Shown here one piece after another: positions 16,992 through 25,460 of a stretch of DNA of 64,000 bases (the first letter of the stretch is position 1; each line of letters begins with the position of its first letter). Source of the stretch: CAWDVH01 sp963805705 (GTDB taxonomy: Bacteria > Actinomycetota > Actinomycetes > Streptosporangiales > Streptosporangiaceae); NCBI GenBank assembly GCA_963805705.1, contig CAWDVH010000001.1:2542001-2606000 (forward strand), read 5' to 3'. The notes under the pieces are model-generated. The model had not been told where the DNA came from, ran no database searches, and was given only the letters and a program-made list of their open reading frames with translations. The position numbers were made by a program, and so were the translations under genes.

Positions 16992-18250
16992 ATGCTGATC
17001 TCGGCGCCGCGCGTCATCCCGGCTGTCGGCCACCCGCAGATCCTCGCGCCCGGCTACGTCGTGATCAGCGACGGCCTGGTGACCGAGCTGGGCGAAGGCC
17101 GCGCTCCCCGCTTCGCTGATAGTGATCACGCGGCAGTGATCACGCTGGCAGTGATCACGCTGCCAGTGATCACGCTGGCACCGGCCACGCTGGCGACGTG
17201 GCGCTCAGCGACGGCGTGCTGGTGCCGGGCTTCGTGGACTTGCAGGTCAACGGCTACTTCGGTGCGGAAATGATGACTGCTGGACCGGCCGGCTGGGCCA
17301 CGGTGACGCGCCGCCTGCCCGAGGCCGGGACGACGGCCTTCCTGCCCACGTTCCTCACGGCCCCGCTCAGCGAGCTCACCGCGGCTCTGGGAGCCGCCGC
17401 GACGATCGTGGCCCAGTTGCCGGACGGCGGCGCACGAGTGCTCGGCGTGCACGTGGAGGGGCCGTTTATCTCCCCCGAACGTCGCGGAGCGCACAACCAG
17501 GCGTGGATCATCCCGCCGTCACCTGGCGCGGTGCGGGACCTGATCGAAGCTGGCCCCGGATTGCTGCGGCTGATCACCCTCGCGCCCGAACGCGACGGTG
17601 CGCTGGCCGCCATCGAGTACTTCACGCAGGCGGGGGTGCTGGTCAGCGTGGGTCATAGCGACGCGACGGCGCAGCAGGTCGCGGCGGCGGCAAGCGCGGG
17701 CGCGACCATGGTGACGCACCTGTTCAACGCCCAGCGGCCGCTGCATCATCGCGATCCCGGCGTGGTCGGCCAGGCCCTGACCGACGCGCGGCTGACCAGT
17801 GGGCTGATCGCGGACCTGCGGCATGTCAGCGCACAGGCGTGCGCGATCGCGTTCGCCGCCGCACCCGGCCGGATCGCCATAGTGACCGACGCAGCGGCAT
17901 GCGCGGGAATGCCGCCGGGGAGTTACCTGCTCGGCGGCGAGCCCGTTGAGCTGCCGCCCGGCGACGGCCTCCCGCCGGCTCGCGCGAACGGCACCCTGGC
18001 GGGCTCCGCGCTGCGAATGGACGTCGGCGTGGCCAACATGGTGGCGGCGGGGATTGCCCTGCCGGACGCGGTAGCGGCGGCGAGCCGTATTCCGGCGGAC
18101 GTGGTCGGCAGGCCAGATCTTGGCCGGATTGCCCCCGGTGCGATGGCTGACCTGACCTGGCTGGGTGATGACCTGAGGGCGAAGGCCGCCTGGATCGGCG
18201 GGCAGCGGGTGACGGCTGGCGCGGCGCGGCCAGGGGCGGTCGATCGGTGA
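16992..18250 (+). pseudogene. nagA: N-acetylglucosamine-6-phosphate deacetylase NagA, frame broken in a tandem repeat
   Basis: ATG 16992 opens a typical NagA N-terminus (LISAPRVI, then GYVVISDGLVTELGEG). That frame runs through a 15-base repeat array and stops at 17273. The rest of the enzyme (LSDGVLVPGFVDLQVNGYFG, HVEGPFISPERRGAH, GHSDAT, HLFNAQRPLHHRDPG, VTDAAACAG, TLAGSAL) lies in a second frame ending at 18250 and has all expected metal and substrate motifs. The first repeat unit is 14 bases instead of 15; restoring one T at about 17131 joins the frames through (SDHAG)n. Either an assembly indel, or a true disruption. NagA would deacetylate GlcNAc-6-P in amino-sugar recycling. Confidence 0.75.
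17121..17194. repeat. 15-bp tandem array with one 14-bp unit, in nagA
   Basis: Units agtgatcacgc-ggc (14 bases, 17121-17134), then agtgatcacgctggc-type units at 17135, 17150 and 17165, and a decayed fifth (17180-17194). In the downstream nagA frame they read SDHAG repeats; the short first unit breaks the reading frame. Confidence 0.95.
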
Positions 18251-18912
18251 ACCAGGTTCCCGCGCATGCTGCCATCTTCGACATGGATGGCACAATCGTC
18301 GACACCGAGCCGGGCGCGCAGGCCGCCTTGCGCCAGGTGTTCGATGGCTACCGCGTTCCGCACGATGACGCGCTGCTGCGGCGGTTTATCGGCCGCCGGG
18401 GGCCGGAGGTCTTCGCTGAGCTTGCGTACTTGTTTCCCGGCCAGGATCCTGGCGAGCTCGCGGCCGAGGTCGGCGCGAGATACCGCGCGGCGGGACCGCC
18501 GCCCGCAGCCCTGTTTCCCGGTGCCGCCGAGCTGCTGGGTGAGATTCACCGGCGCGGTGATCCGCTCGGGCTGGTCACTTCCGGCACGCGCCGCTACGTC
18601 GTGCCCCGGCTGGAGCACCTGGGGCTGCTGGATCTGTTCGCCGTCATCGTGACCGCCGACGATGTGACCACTGGCAAACCGGATCCGCAGGGATACCGGC
18701 GAGCCCGCCTCGAGCTGGGCGTGGCCGCGCCGCTCGGCGTGGTTTTCGAGGACGCGCCCGCGGGGATAGCGGCGGCGAAGGCGGCTGGCCTGTACTGCGT
18801 GGCGGTAACGAGCACGCACCCGCCGTCGCAGCTCGGTCACGCCGACCAGATCGTCACGGATCTCACCAAGATCACCTGGCCAGTTCTCGTGCCGTCCGCC
18901 GCCCGGAGCTAG
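18247..18912 (+). CDS. HAD-superfamily phosphatase, beta-phosphoglucomutase-like
   Basis: The 221-residue protein carries IFDMDGTIVDTE (nucleophile Asp12, acid Asp14), VTSGT (motif II), TGKPDP (motif III Lys) and VFEDAPAGIAAAKAAG (motif IV), all canonical for HAD-IA sugar phosphatases or phosphomutases. GTG 18247 overlaps the nagA stop by four bases, so the two are coupled, suggesting a sugar-phosphate substrate. Confidence 0.88.
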   Translation: MNQVPAHAAIFDMDGTIVDTEPGAQAALRQVFDGYRVPHDDALLRRFIGRRGPEVFAELAYLFPGQDPGELAAEVGARYRAAGPPPAALFPGAAELLGEIHRRGDPLGLVTSGTRRYVVPRLEHLGLLDLFAVIVTADDVTTGKPDPQGYRRARLELGVAAPLGVVFEDAPAGIAAAKAAGLYCVAVTSTHPPSQLGHADQIVTDLTKITWPVLVPSAARS

Positions 18913-18919
18913 GGACCGG

Positions 18920-19672
18920 TTAAAGCTCTCTGTACACCTTGTGCTGAGCAGCCTGAGCGCGGGGCCTGAGCACCATCAGGTCCACGTTGAAGTGCGCCGG
19001 CCTGGTCACCGCCCAGGTGACCGCGTCGGCAATGTCCTCGGCGGTCAGCGGATGGGCGACCCCGGCGTAGACCGCTGCGGCCTTGTCCGCGTCGCCGTCG
19101 TAGCGGTTGAGCGCGAACTCGTCGGTCCTGACCATGCCAGGCGCGATCTCGATCACCCGGACCGGCTGGCCAGAGAGCTCAAGGCGCAGGGTGGCGGCGA
19201 TTGCGTGTGCGCCATGCTTCGCGGCGACATAGCCGCCGCCGCCCTCATAGGCGACAAAACCCGCCGTGGAAGACATAACCACCACGGTGCCGTCACCGCT
19301 GTCAATGAGCTTCGGCAGCAGCGCCTGGATCACGTTCAGCGTGCCAAGCACGTTGACCTCGTACATGGCCCGCCAGTCAGCAGCCGAGGCATCAGCGATC
19401 GGATCCGCGCCCACGGCGCCTCCCGCGTTGCTGACCAGGACATCACAGCTCGGCAGCGATTCGGCCAGCGCAACGACGGCTGGGCGGTCGGTCACGTCGA
19501 GCTGACGCGCCTCCGCGTGGCCGCCATTGCCCTGGATCTTCGCGGCCAGTGCCTCAATGCGGTCGACTCGTCTGGCGGCCAGGACCACGTGGTAGCCAGC
19601 CTCGGCCAGCTTGACCGCTGTGGCGGCCCCGATACCGCTGCTTGCGCCAGTCACCACGGCTATTCGCTGCAT
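18920..19672 (-). CDS. short-chain dehydrogenase/reductase
   Basis: The 250-residue protein is a classical SDR: TGASSGIG (8-15) for NAD(P) binding, NAGG (82-85), Ser134/135 and YVAAK (Tyr148, Lys152). Arg34/Arg35 after the second strand suggests NADP preference. It resembles the YdfG-like serine/3-hydroxy acid dehydrogenase group. Substrate uncertain. Ends 8 bases from the convergent HAD gene. Confidence 0.88.
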   Translation of the reverse strand: MQRIAVVTGASSGIGAATAVKLAEAGYHVVLAARRVDRIEALAAKIQGNGGHAEARQLDVTDRPAVVALAESLPSCDVLVSNAGGAVGADPIADASAADWRAMYEVNVLGTLNVIQALLPKLIDSGDGTVVVMSSTAGFVAYEGGGGYVAAKHGAHAIAATLRLELSGQPVRVIEIAPGMVRTDEFALNRYDGDADKAAAVYAGVAHPLTAEDIADAVTWAVTRPAHFNVDLMVLRPRAQAAQHKVYREL

Positions 19673-19702
19673 GAGTGGATTCTGCCAGGTCGAGATCGGG
19701 GA

Positions 19703-21487
19703 TCACGCGGGGTACGCGCCCGGGATCGTCGTATATCGCCGACCATGCGGCAGTGTCCAGACCAGGATGCCCGGCTGTGGCTGCTCGAGATGCCAGCCGG
19801 GAGCCTGCTTGGCCCGGTGATGGCGGCGACACAAAGGTGACAGATTGCACTCGCATGTTCGTCCTCCCTGATCGAAAGGAAGGGTGTGATCGTCGTCGCA
19901 GCGGGCCGCCCGGCAGCGGCAGCCGGGGAATGAGCAGGTCCGCTGCCGGACCTTGATCAAGTGCCGGAGCTTCGGCGATGGCCGGTAGCCACTGGACTCG
20001 CGCGGATGGGCGCAGGTCCCCGCCGCCAGCGCGGACAGCTTGAGCCTCGCCAGCCATGGCCCAGGATCGCTGCCGGGCGGACCCGGCCCGGAACGGGCGC
20101 AGCCGTGGGCGACGGCACGCCCATCACGGTCGGTCAGCGTCATGCACCAGCGGGAACCGGGTGTGGCGGCAATGGCAGCGGCCAGATCGCGGCAGGCAGC
20201 CGCATCCAGCGGGCCAAGCCCGGTGACCTCGCCGGGGCTGGCCGAAGATTCGCCGAGATAACTGGCGAGCGGCATGGTCAGATTCACCCAGCCGGCCAGT
20301 CCGGGTGGCCACGCCGAGTCGGCCGCCGGCCACTGTGGGGCGGCTGAGTTGCCGTGGCCGGCTGCGCCCACGCCTGCGCTCCCGCTGGCGCCCCTGCTGC
20401 TGCTGCTGCTGCCGCCGCCGCCGCCGCTGCTAATGCCGCCGGCGGCCGGGCCGCCTGGGTCGGCCGGACCCTGTCCTGGCCGTTGGGGAAGCAGGGTGTC
20501 GACCGAGCGGCCGAGCAGGAGAGCGGTATAGGACAGCGCGCGCAGCTGGTCGTGACTGCCCTCGACACCATGGTCCGTCAGCCAGCGGGCCAGCGCATCA
20601 AGGCGCTTGTCAGCCGCGATAACCTCGGCGGGCGGCAGGTCCCGCCCGGACAGGGCACTCGTGCCTGAGGTCTCCTGCCATGCTTCTACCCTGGCGTCCT
20701 TCTCCGCCCGCTCCCGCCGTCTGATCGCCGCGGCCGGGTCGATGGCGAGCACGGCCCGGCGCAGCGCGGCCTGGAGCTGACCGGTAGTCATCTCGCCGGC
20801 CCGTGGCAGGATGGCCGCCTCGATCGCGGCGGCGTGCTCGTCGTCAACGGCGACCAGCTCATGCGCGAACACGACGGCTCGGGCGCGGTCGATTGTCCCT
20901 TCGGCGAGGGCAGCCCGGACGTCGGCGAGCCGGGCTAAGCCGGCGGCCAGATCCAGGAGTGCGTCGGCGGACCGCCCGGTCAGGATCAGCGCCGCGGCCA
21001 GCTCTTCGGCGGTATGCGTGCTCGCACGCGGGTCTGAAGCTCTGGTGGCCTGAACCCCGGTGGCCTGAACCCCGGTGGCCTGAGCTCTGGCGGCCTGAGT
21101 CATACGACGGGCATCCAGCTCGGCTACGGTCTCCAGTTCCAGCGCCGCCTGCCAGGAACACATCCGCCGGGCCGCGCGCAGGATCCCGATCAGCTCATCG
21201 TCGGACAGCTGTCCCAGGCCGTCGGTCCACGCTTGCGCCGTAAAGCCAGCCAGGACCGGTCCTGGGGTCAGCTGATCCAGCGGGCCCCCGGATGCGAATC
21301 CAGTCCCGTACGGCTCGGCGCGGTCCCAGAACCCCGCCGCCAGTACCTCTGGGACTCGGGCCGCCCCGGCCATCTCCCATGACTGGTCCTCCTGGGACGA
21401 GTCCTCCCAGAGCGGATCCTCCCAGAGCGGATCCTCCCAGAGCGGAGAATCGTCAGCGGGTCCGGGCACTGCGGGCGGAACGGGCAC
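19703..21487 (-). CDS. DUF222 (13E12-type) protein with C-terminal HNH endonuclease domain
   Basis: The 594-residue protein has a long helical DUF222 region and a C-terminal HNH domain: CSFPGC, then CDDDHTLPFDQGG and NLSPLCRRHHRAKQ. Such genes are often multicopy in actinomycete genomes and of unclear role. GTG 21487 follows GGAGGAAAT, a strong ribosome site. The N-terminus has EDPLW repeats from a 15-base array, and a Ser/Gly-rich linker (about residues 355-375) comes from a CTG/CCG run at 20398-20430. Confidence 0.85.
   Translation of the reverse strand: MPVPPAVPGPADDSPLWEDPLWEDPLWEDSSQEDQSWEMAGAARVPEVLAAGFWDRAEPYGTGFASGGPLDQLTPGPVLAGFTAQAWTDGLGQLSDDELIGILRAARRMCSWQAALELETVAELDARRMTQAARAQATGVQATGVQATRASDPRASTHTAEELAAALILTGRSADALLDLAAGLARLADVRAALAEGTIDRARAVVFAHELVAVDDEHAAAIEAAILPRAGEMTTGQLQAALRRAVLAIDPAAAIRRRERAEKDARVEAWQETSGTSALSGRDLPPAEVIAADKRLDALARWLTDHGVEGSHDQLRALSYTALLLGRSVDTLLPQRPGQGPADPGGPAAGGISSGGGGGSSSSSRGASGSAGVGAAGHGNSAAPQWPAADSAWPPGLAGWVNLTMPLASYLGESSASPGEVTGLGPLDAAACRDLAAAIAATPGSRWCMTLTDRDGRAVAHGCARSGPGPPGSDPGPWLARLKLSALAAGTCAHPRESSGYRPSPKLRHLIKVRQRTCSFPGCRCRAARCDDDHTLPFDQGGRTCECNLSPLCRRHHRAKQAPGWHLEQPQPGILVWTLPHGRRYTTIPGAYPA
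21406..21447. repeat. 15-bp tandem array, about 3 units, coding
   Basis: cccagagcggatcct repeated at 21406 and 21421 with a partial third copy. In frame on the minus strand it encodes EDPLW at the start of the DUF222 protein. Confidence 0.9.
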
Positions 21488-21638
21488 ATTTCCTCCGTCA
21501 GCGTGCTGGTGAGTTCGGGTCTTTCGCCTATGTTATCGAGCGCCTCTGACAATTCCGGATGTAGTTTCGAAACGGATCTGACCCGTCGTCGCCGGGAGGG
21601 GTAACGCCCGAGATTCGGGGTCACCTACGATCGTGGGC

Positions 21639-22451
21639 GTGACGGAACACGGCGGATCAGCACCGACCGGATCAGCACCGACCGGATCAGCACCGACCGG
21701 ATCAGCACCGACCGGATCAGCACCGACCGGATCAGCACCGACCGGATCCACCAGGCCCGGGCCGGAGCCGGAGGCTGAGCCCAAATCCGAGCCGGAGGCA
21801 GGTCCCCGGCTACGAGGCGTGATCACAGACTGGGGCGGCGTCATGACCAGCCCCATCACCCATACCGTAAACGCGTGGATTGAGGCGGAGCAGATCGACC
21901 GGGAGAGCTACCTGGCGGTGATGCGCCCGTGGATCGCGCAGGCGTACGACCCGGGCGGCGATGACAGCCCGATCCATCTGCTGGAACGCGGGGAGTTCCC
22001 GAACGAGGAGTTCGAGCGGCTGCTGGCAGAACGGCTGGTCGGGGTAGACGGGCGGCCGGTGGCGGCCGACCGGCTGCTGGCCCGGATGTTCGCCGCCGCG
22101 GTGCACGACTCGGCCATGCACGACCTGATGCGCTCGCTTCGGCGTGCCGGGCTGCGCACGGCGCTGCTGTCCAACTCATGGGGCAGTGACGACTACCCGC
22201 GGCAGCTCTTCCCAGAGTTGTTCGACGTGGTTGTGATCTCCGCTGAGGTGGGCATGCGCAAGCCCGAAGAACGAATCTTCAGGCTCGCGGCTGAGCTTCT
22301 TGAGCTGGAGCCCGCGGAGTGCGTGTTCATCGACGATATCGAGGCCAATGTGCTGGCCGCGCAGGCCGTCGGCCTGATCGGCGTGCACCATCGCGAGTTC
22401 GGGCCGACGGTGGAGCGGCTGTCCGAACTGCTCGGCGTGCCCTTGTCGTAA
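21639..22451 (+). CDS. HAD-superfamily hydrolase (DxGGV type) with GSAPT repeats
   Basis: The 270-residue protein begins with six GSAPT repeats and an acidic Pro/Glu linker, then a HAD domain: VITDWGGVMTSP (Asp64 nucleophile, Gly at the usual second Asp, as in epoxide-hydrolase-type HADs), LLSNSWG (motif II), VGMRKPEERIF (motif III) and CVFIDDIEANVLAAQ (motif IV). GTG 21639 or GTG 21633 may be used. The repeat tract is not part of the fold. Substrate unknown. Confidence 0.8.
   Translation: MTEHGGSAPTGSAPTGSAPTGSAPTGSAPTGSAPTGSTRPGPEPEAEPKSEPEAGPRLRGVITDWGGVMTSPITHTVNAWIEAEQIDRESYLAVMRPWIAQAYDPGGDDSPIHLLERGEFPNEEFERLLAERLVGVDGRPVAADRLLARMFAAAVHDSAMHDLMRSLRRAGLRTALLSNSWGSDDYPRQLFPELFDVVVISAEVGMRKPEERIFRLAAELLELEPAECVFIDDIEANVLAAQAVGLIGVHHREFGPTVERLSELLGVPLS
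21653..21742. repeat. 15-bp tandem array, 6 exact units, coding
   Basis: Six identical units of cggatcagcaccgac plus a partial seventh. In frame they encode (GSAPT)6 at the N-terminus of the HAD protein. Exact identity implies recent expansion. Confidence 0.97.
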
Positions 22452-22485
22452 CGTGCGGGCTTGGCCTGTCCTAGCCTTGGACGCC

Positions 22486-23013
22486 GTGGCTGATTATCCC
22501 GTGTCCTCCAGCGAAGGCCGCTCGGCGAACATGCGCGCTAACCGGCGCACCGACACCAAGCCCGAGATGGCGCTGCGCCGCGCTCTGCACAGGAAGGGCT
22601 ACCGGTACCGCAAGGACTACCGGCTAGACCTGGCTCAGGGTAAGAGGGTGCGGCCGGACATCGCCTTCACCGCCCGTAAGGTGGCGGTGTTCGTGGACGG
22701 CTGTTTCTGGCACGCGTGTCCCGAGCACGGCACCAAACCCGCCGCCAATACCTGGTACTGGGATCCCAAGCTTCGCCGCAATGTAGAGCGCGATCGAGCT
22801 GCCGATGCCGCGCTGTCGGCAGCCGGCTGGGAGGTGGTCCGGGTCTGGGAGCACGTCCCTCTCGACGTCGCGGTGGCGGCGGTGATCGAGGCGCTCGCCC
22901 GATCCCGGACGACTCTGGGGCAGACCCGGACGGCTCTGGAGCAGACCCGGACGGCTCTGGGGCAGACCCGGGCGGTTTCGGAGGAGACCCCGGCGGTTTC
23001 GGAGGAGATCTGA
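22486..23013 (+). CDS. very short patch repair (Vsr-like) endonuclease
   Basis: The 175-residue protein has the Vsr core: NMRANRRTDTKPE, RPDIAF (Asp58), FVDGCFWHACPEHG (zinc-site Cys/His) and WYWDPKLRRNVERDR. Vsr nicks beside T:G mismatches arising from 5-methylcytosine deamination. GTG 22486 (MADYP start as in homologues) is preferred to 22453. No cytosine methyltransferase lies nearby, so it is an orphan. The C-terminal 35 residues are a 7-residue repeat (LGQTRTA type) whose last DNA unit ends exactly with the stop codon. Confidence 0.87.
   Translation: MADYPVSSSEGRSANMRANRRTDTKPEMALRRALHRKGYRYRKDYRLDLAQGKRVRPDIAFTARKVAVFVDGCFWHACPEHGTKPAANTWYWDPKLRRNVERDRAADAALSAAGWEVVRVWEHVPLDVAVAAVIEALARSRTTLGQTRTALEQTRTALGQTRAVSEETPAVSEEI
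22909..23013. repeat. 21-bp tandem array, 5 units, ending at the vsr stop
   Basis: Five 21-base units at 22909, 22930, 22951, 22972 and 22993. The first three encode TTLGQTR-like heptads, the last two AVSEETP and AVSEEI; the final unit ends with TGA 23011-23013. Confidence 0.92.
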
Positions 23014-23085
23014 GCAGCGGGCAAGCGCGTTTTACCAGCCGCGAGGCGCTGAGGCTGTCACACTCGTGATCATCCTCTCCTGGTT

Positions 23086-23111
23086 GCGGAGAGCTCATGC
23101 GGAGAGCTCAT
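23086..23111. repeat. 13-bp duplication of ribosome site and start codon
   Basis: gcggagagctcat occurs twice in direct tandem, so both the GGAGAG ribosome site and the ATG are duplicated. The second ATG (23110) starts DUF6912; the first (23097) is out of frame with it. Confidence 0.9.
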
Positions 23112-23610
23112 GCGCGTCTACTTGCCCAGCACGATTCCGGCACTGACCGGAATGCTTCAGGCTGCCCAGATCAGCCCGCCCCCGGTCCTTGGCTATGCCG
23201 TCACGCCCGCATTGCGCGAGTGGTACGCCAGCGGCGACATGGAAGAACTCGAGTACGTCGCGATGACTCAGGCGGCTCGATCCTCGCTGCGCACGTTGCA
23301 GGCTGATCCCGATGCCCCTCGGCGGCGGGTGGTGCTGGCCGCTGAACTGCCTGATGAGCAGGTCGTTGCTATCGCTGGCTTCGATGAGCCCGCGCGGGTC
23401 GAGATCAAGCCTCCCGTGGCACTGAGCGACATCGTGTCTGGTCACATCGACGACCCGATGGCGGCCGTCGACGTCAGCGCCGCGGTGGCGGCGCTGACCG
23501 CGGCTGACAGCGGCGATGACGACGCGCAATTCACCGTGGACTGCGCCGAAGGACATGAACTCCTGTGGTACGCCGCACAGGAACTGCCGCACGTGATCGG
23601 CCTGCCCTGA
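23110..23610 (+). CDS. DUF6912 family protein
   Basis: The 166-residue protein starts MRVYLPSTIPALTGML and contains AVTPALREWYASGDMEELEY and ending motif HELLWYAAQELPHVIG, features I recognise from the actinobacterial DUF6912 family. Function unknown; it is cytosolic with no catalytic signature. ATG 23110 has GGAGAG at suitable spacing. It is followed by a non-coding 15-base repeat array. Confidence 0.75.
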   Translation: MRVYLPSTIPALTGMLQAAQISPPPVLGYAVTPALREWYASGDMEELEYVAMTQAARSSLRTLQADPDAPRRRVVLAAELPDEQVVAIAGFDEPARVEIKPPVALSDIVSGHIDDPMAAVDVSAAVAALTAADSGDDDAQFTVDCAEGHELLWYAAQELPHVIGLP

Positions 23611-23643
23611 CCGGTAGGCCAGCACGAATCACGATCTGACTAG

Positions 23644-23702
23644 GTCACGACCGGCCACGTCACGACCGGCCAGATCACGACCGCCAGATCACGACCGGCC
23701 AG
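23644..23702. repeat. 15-bp tandem array with one 14-bp unit, non-coding
   Basis: Units of gtcacgaccggccag type at 23644, 23659, 23674 (14 bases, one G missing) and 23688. It lies between DUF6912 and pruA. The short unit mirrors the one in nagA. Confidence 0.92.
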
Positions 23703-23831
23703 ATCAGCCGCCTCGGCCCAGCCGAGTTGTCGCCCATCGGGCTGCCGGTGGCTGACTGAGGCAGTTCCCGGCATTCGTGCGACGATGATCCTGCCGCCGT
23801 CGATGTCGGGCTATGCAGGGAGCGATCCGCG

Positions 23832-25460
23832 ATGGATGCCATTACCAACGTTCCTATACCAGTAAACGAACCGATCAAGGCATACGCGCCGGGGAGCCAG
23901 GAGCGCGGTGTGCTCGAGGGCAGGCTCAAGGATCTGGCCGCGCAGCGGGCCGAGCTCACCATGACCGTTGCCGGGCAGCAGCGGATGGGCGGCGGCGACC
24001 AGGTCGAGATTGTCCAGCCGCACAACTACCGGCACGTGCTGGGCGTCCTGCGCAACGCCACCGACGATGACGTGGCGGCTGCGATCGAGGCCGCCAGGGG
24101 CGCCGCGCCGCTCTGGCGGGACCTGTCGTTCGATGACCGCGCCGCGGTCTTCCTCAAGGCCGCCGATCTGCTCGCGGGGCCGTGGCGGGCGACGATCAAC
24201 GCGGCGACGATGCTCGGCCAGTCCAAGTCGGTGTATCAGGCCGAAATCGACGCCGCCGCCGAGCTGATCGACTTCTGGCGGTACAACGTGCACTACGCCA
24301 GGAGACTGCTCGCCGAGCAGCCGGGCTCCGGGCCTGGCGCGTGGAACCGGCTGGAGTACCGCCCGCTGGAGGGCTTCGTCCTGGCCATCACGCCGTTCAA
24401 TTTCACGTCGATCGCCGGCAACCTGCCGACAGCTCCGGCACTGCTGGGGAATGTGGTGGTGTGGAAGCCATCGCACACCCAGCAGCTGTCCGCGCACTAC
24501 ATCATGCGGCTGCTCGAAGCCGCCGGGCTGCCCCCCGGGGTGATCAACATGGTGACCGGCAGCGGCCAGAGCGTCAGCCGGGTAGCCCTGCCGCACCCTG
24601 ACCTGGCCGGCATCCACTTCACCGGCTCGACCGGCACGTTCCAGCACCTGTGGCGCACCGTCGGGCAGAACATCACCGGCTACCGCGGCTACCCGCGGCT
24701 GGTCGGCGAGACCGGCGGCAAGGATTTCGTCATCGCGCACCCGTCCGCCGACCCCGGCGTCCTGACCACGGCGCTGATCAGGGGCGCATTCGAGTATCAG
24801 GGCCAGAAGTGCTCGGCGGCGTCGCGGGCCTATGTCGCCCGCAGCGTATGGGACCGGATGGCCGATGAGTTCATCGCGACGGTGCAGTCCCTGACGATGG
24901 GCGATGTCGGGGCCGACTTGTCCCTGTTCATGGGTGCGGTCATCGACGATAAGGCGCTGGCCACCCACGCCGACGCGCTGGCGCGGGCGCGTACCCGTCC
25001 GTCCGTCCGCGTCCTGGCGGGCGGCCAGACCGATGCCGAGGTCGGATACTTCGTGCAGCCGACGGTGCTGGAGTGCTCCGATCCGACCGATGAGGTGTTC
25101 ACCACCGAGTACTTCGGCCCGATCCTCGGCCTGCACGTGTTCGAAGACGCGGACTACGACGCCATCCTCGCCCAGGCCGCCGACATCGCGCCGTACGCGC
25201 TGACCGGATCGATCATCGCCCAGGATCGGGCGGCGATCGCGGCCGCGACCCACGCGCTGCGGTTCTCAGCCGGCAACTTCTACATCAACGACAAGCCCAC
25301 GGGCGCGATTGTCGGCCAGCAGCCGTTCGGCGGCGCCAGGGCGAGTGGCACCAACGACAAGGCAGGATCGATCTTCAACCTGATCCGCTGGGTGAACGCG
25401 CGGACGATTAAGGAGCTGTTCGTCCCGCCAGTCGATTACCGCTATCCGCATATGGGGTAA
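23832..25460 (+). CDS. pruA: L-glutamate gamma-semialdehyde dehydrogenase (1-pyrroline-5-carboxylate dehydrogenase)
   Basis: The 542-residue protein matches single-domain PruA in length. It has VVVWKPSHTQ (cofactor), HFTGSTGTFQHLW, GETGGKDFV (general base Glu) and catalytic Cys327 in YQGQKCSAASR, ending with the PFGGARASGTNDKAG signature. It oxidises glutamate semialdehyde to glutamate with NAD+, the second step of proline catabolism. ATG 23832 is used. No proline dehydrogenase gene is adjacent. The last 53 bases overlap the convergent membrane gene. The large NAD-GDH 6 kb away could take glutamate onward. Confidence 0.95.
   Translation: MDAITNVPIPVNEPIKAYAPGSQERGVLEGRLKDLAAQRAELTMTVAGQQRMGGGDQVEIVQPHNYRHVLGVLRNATDDDVAAAIEAARGAAPLWRDLSFDDRAAVFLKAADLLAGPWRATINAATMLGQSKSVYQAEIDAAAELIDFWRYNVHYARRLLAEQPGSGPGAWNRLEYRPLEGFVLAITPFNFTSIAGNLPTAPALLGNVVVWKPSHTQQLSAHYIMRLLEAAGLPPGVINMVTGSGQSVSRVALPHPDLAGIHFTGSTGTFQHLWRTVGQNITGYRGYPRLVGETGGKDFVIAHPSADPGVLTTALIRGAFEYQGQKCSAASRAYVARSVWDRMADEFIATVQSLTMGDVGADLSLFMGAVIDDKALATHADALARARTRPSVRVLAGGQTDAEVGYFVQPTVLECSDPTDEVFTTEYFGPILGLHVFEDADYDAILAQAADIAPYALTGSIIAQDRAAIAAATHALRFSAGNFYINDKPTGAIVGQQPFGGARASGTNDKAGSIFNLIRWVNARTIKELFVPPVDYRYPHMG

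Noticed and set aside
19703..21487. DUF222/HNH gene as a mobile element (group II intron or homing type)
   Set aside because: No flanking repeats, reverse transcriptase or intron ends; this family is common as stand-alone chromosomal genes.
23811..25253. 480-codon open frame antisense to pruA
   Set aside because: Shadow of PruA with no domain signal; composition typical of reverse-complement GC-rich coding DNA.
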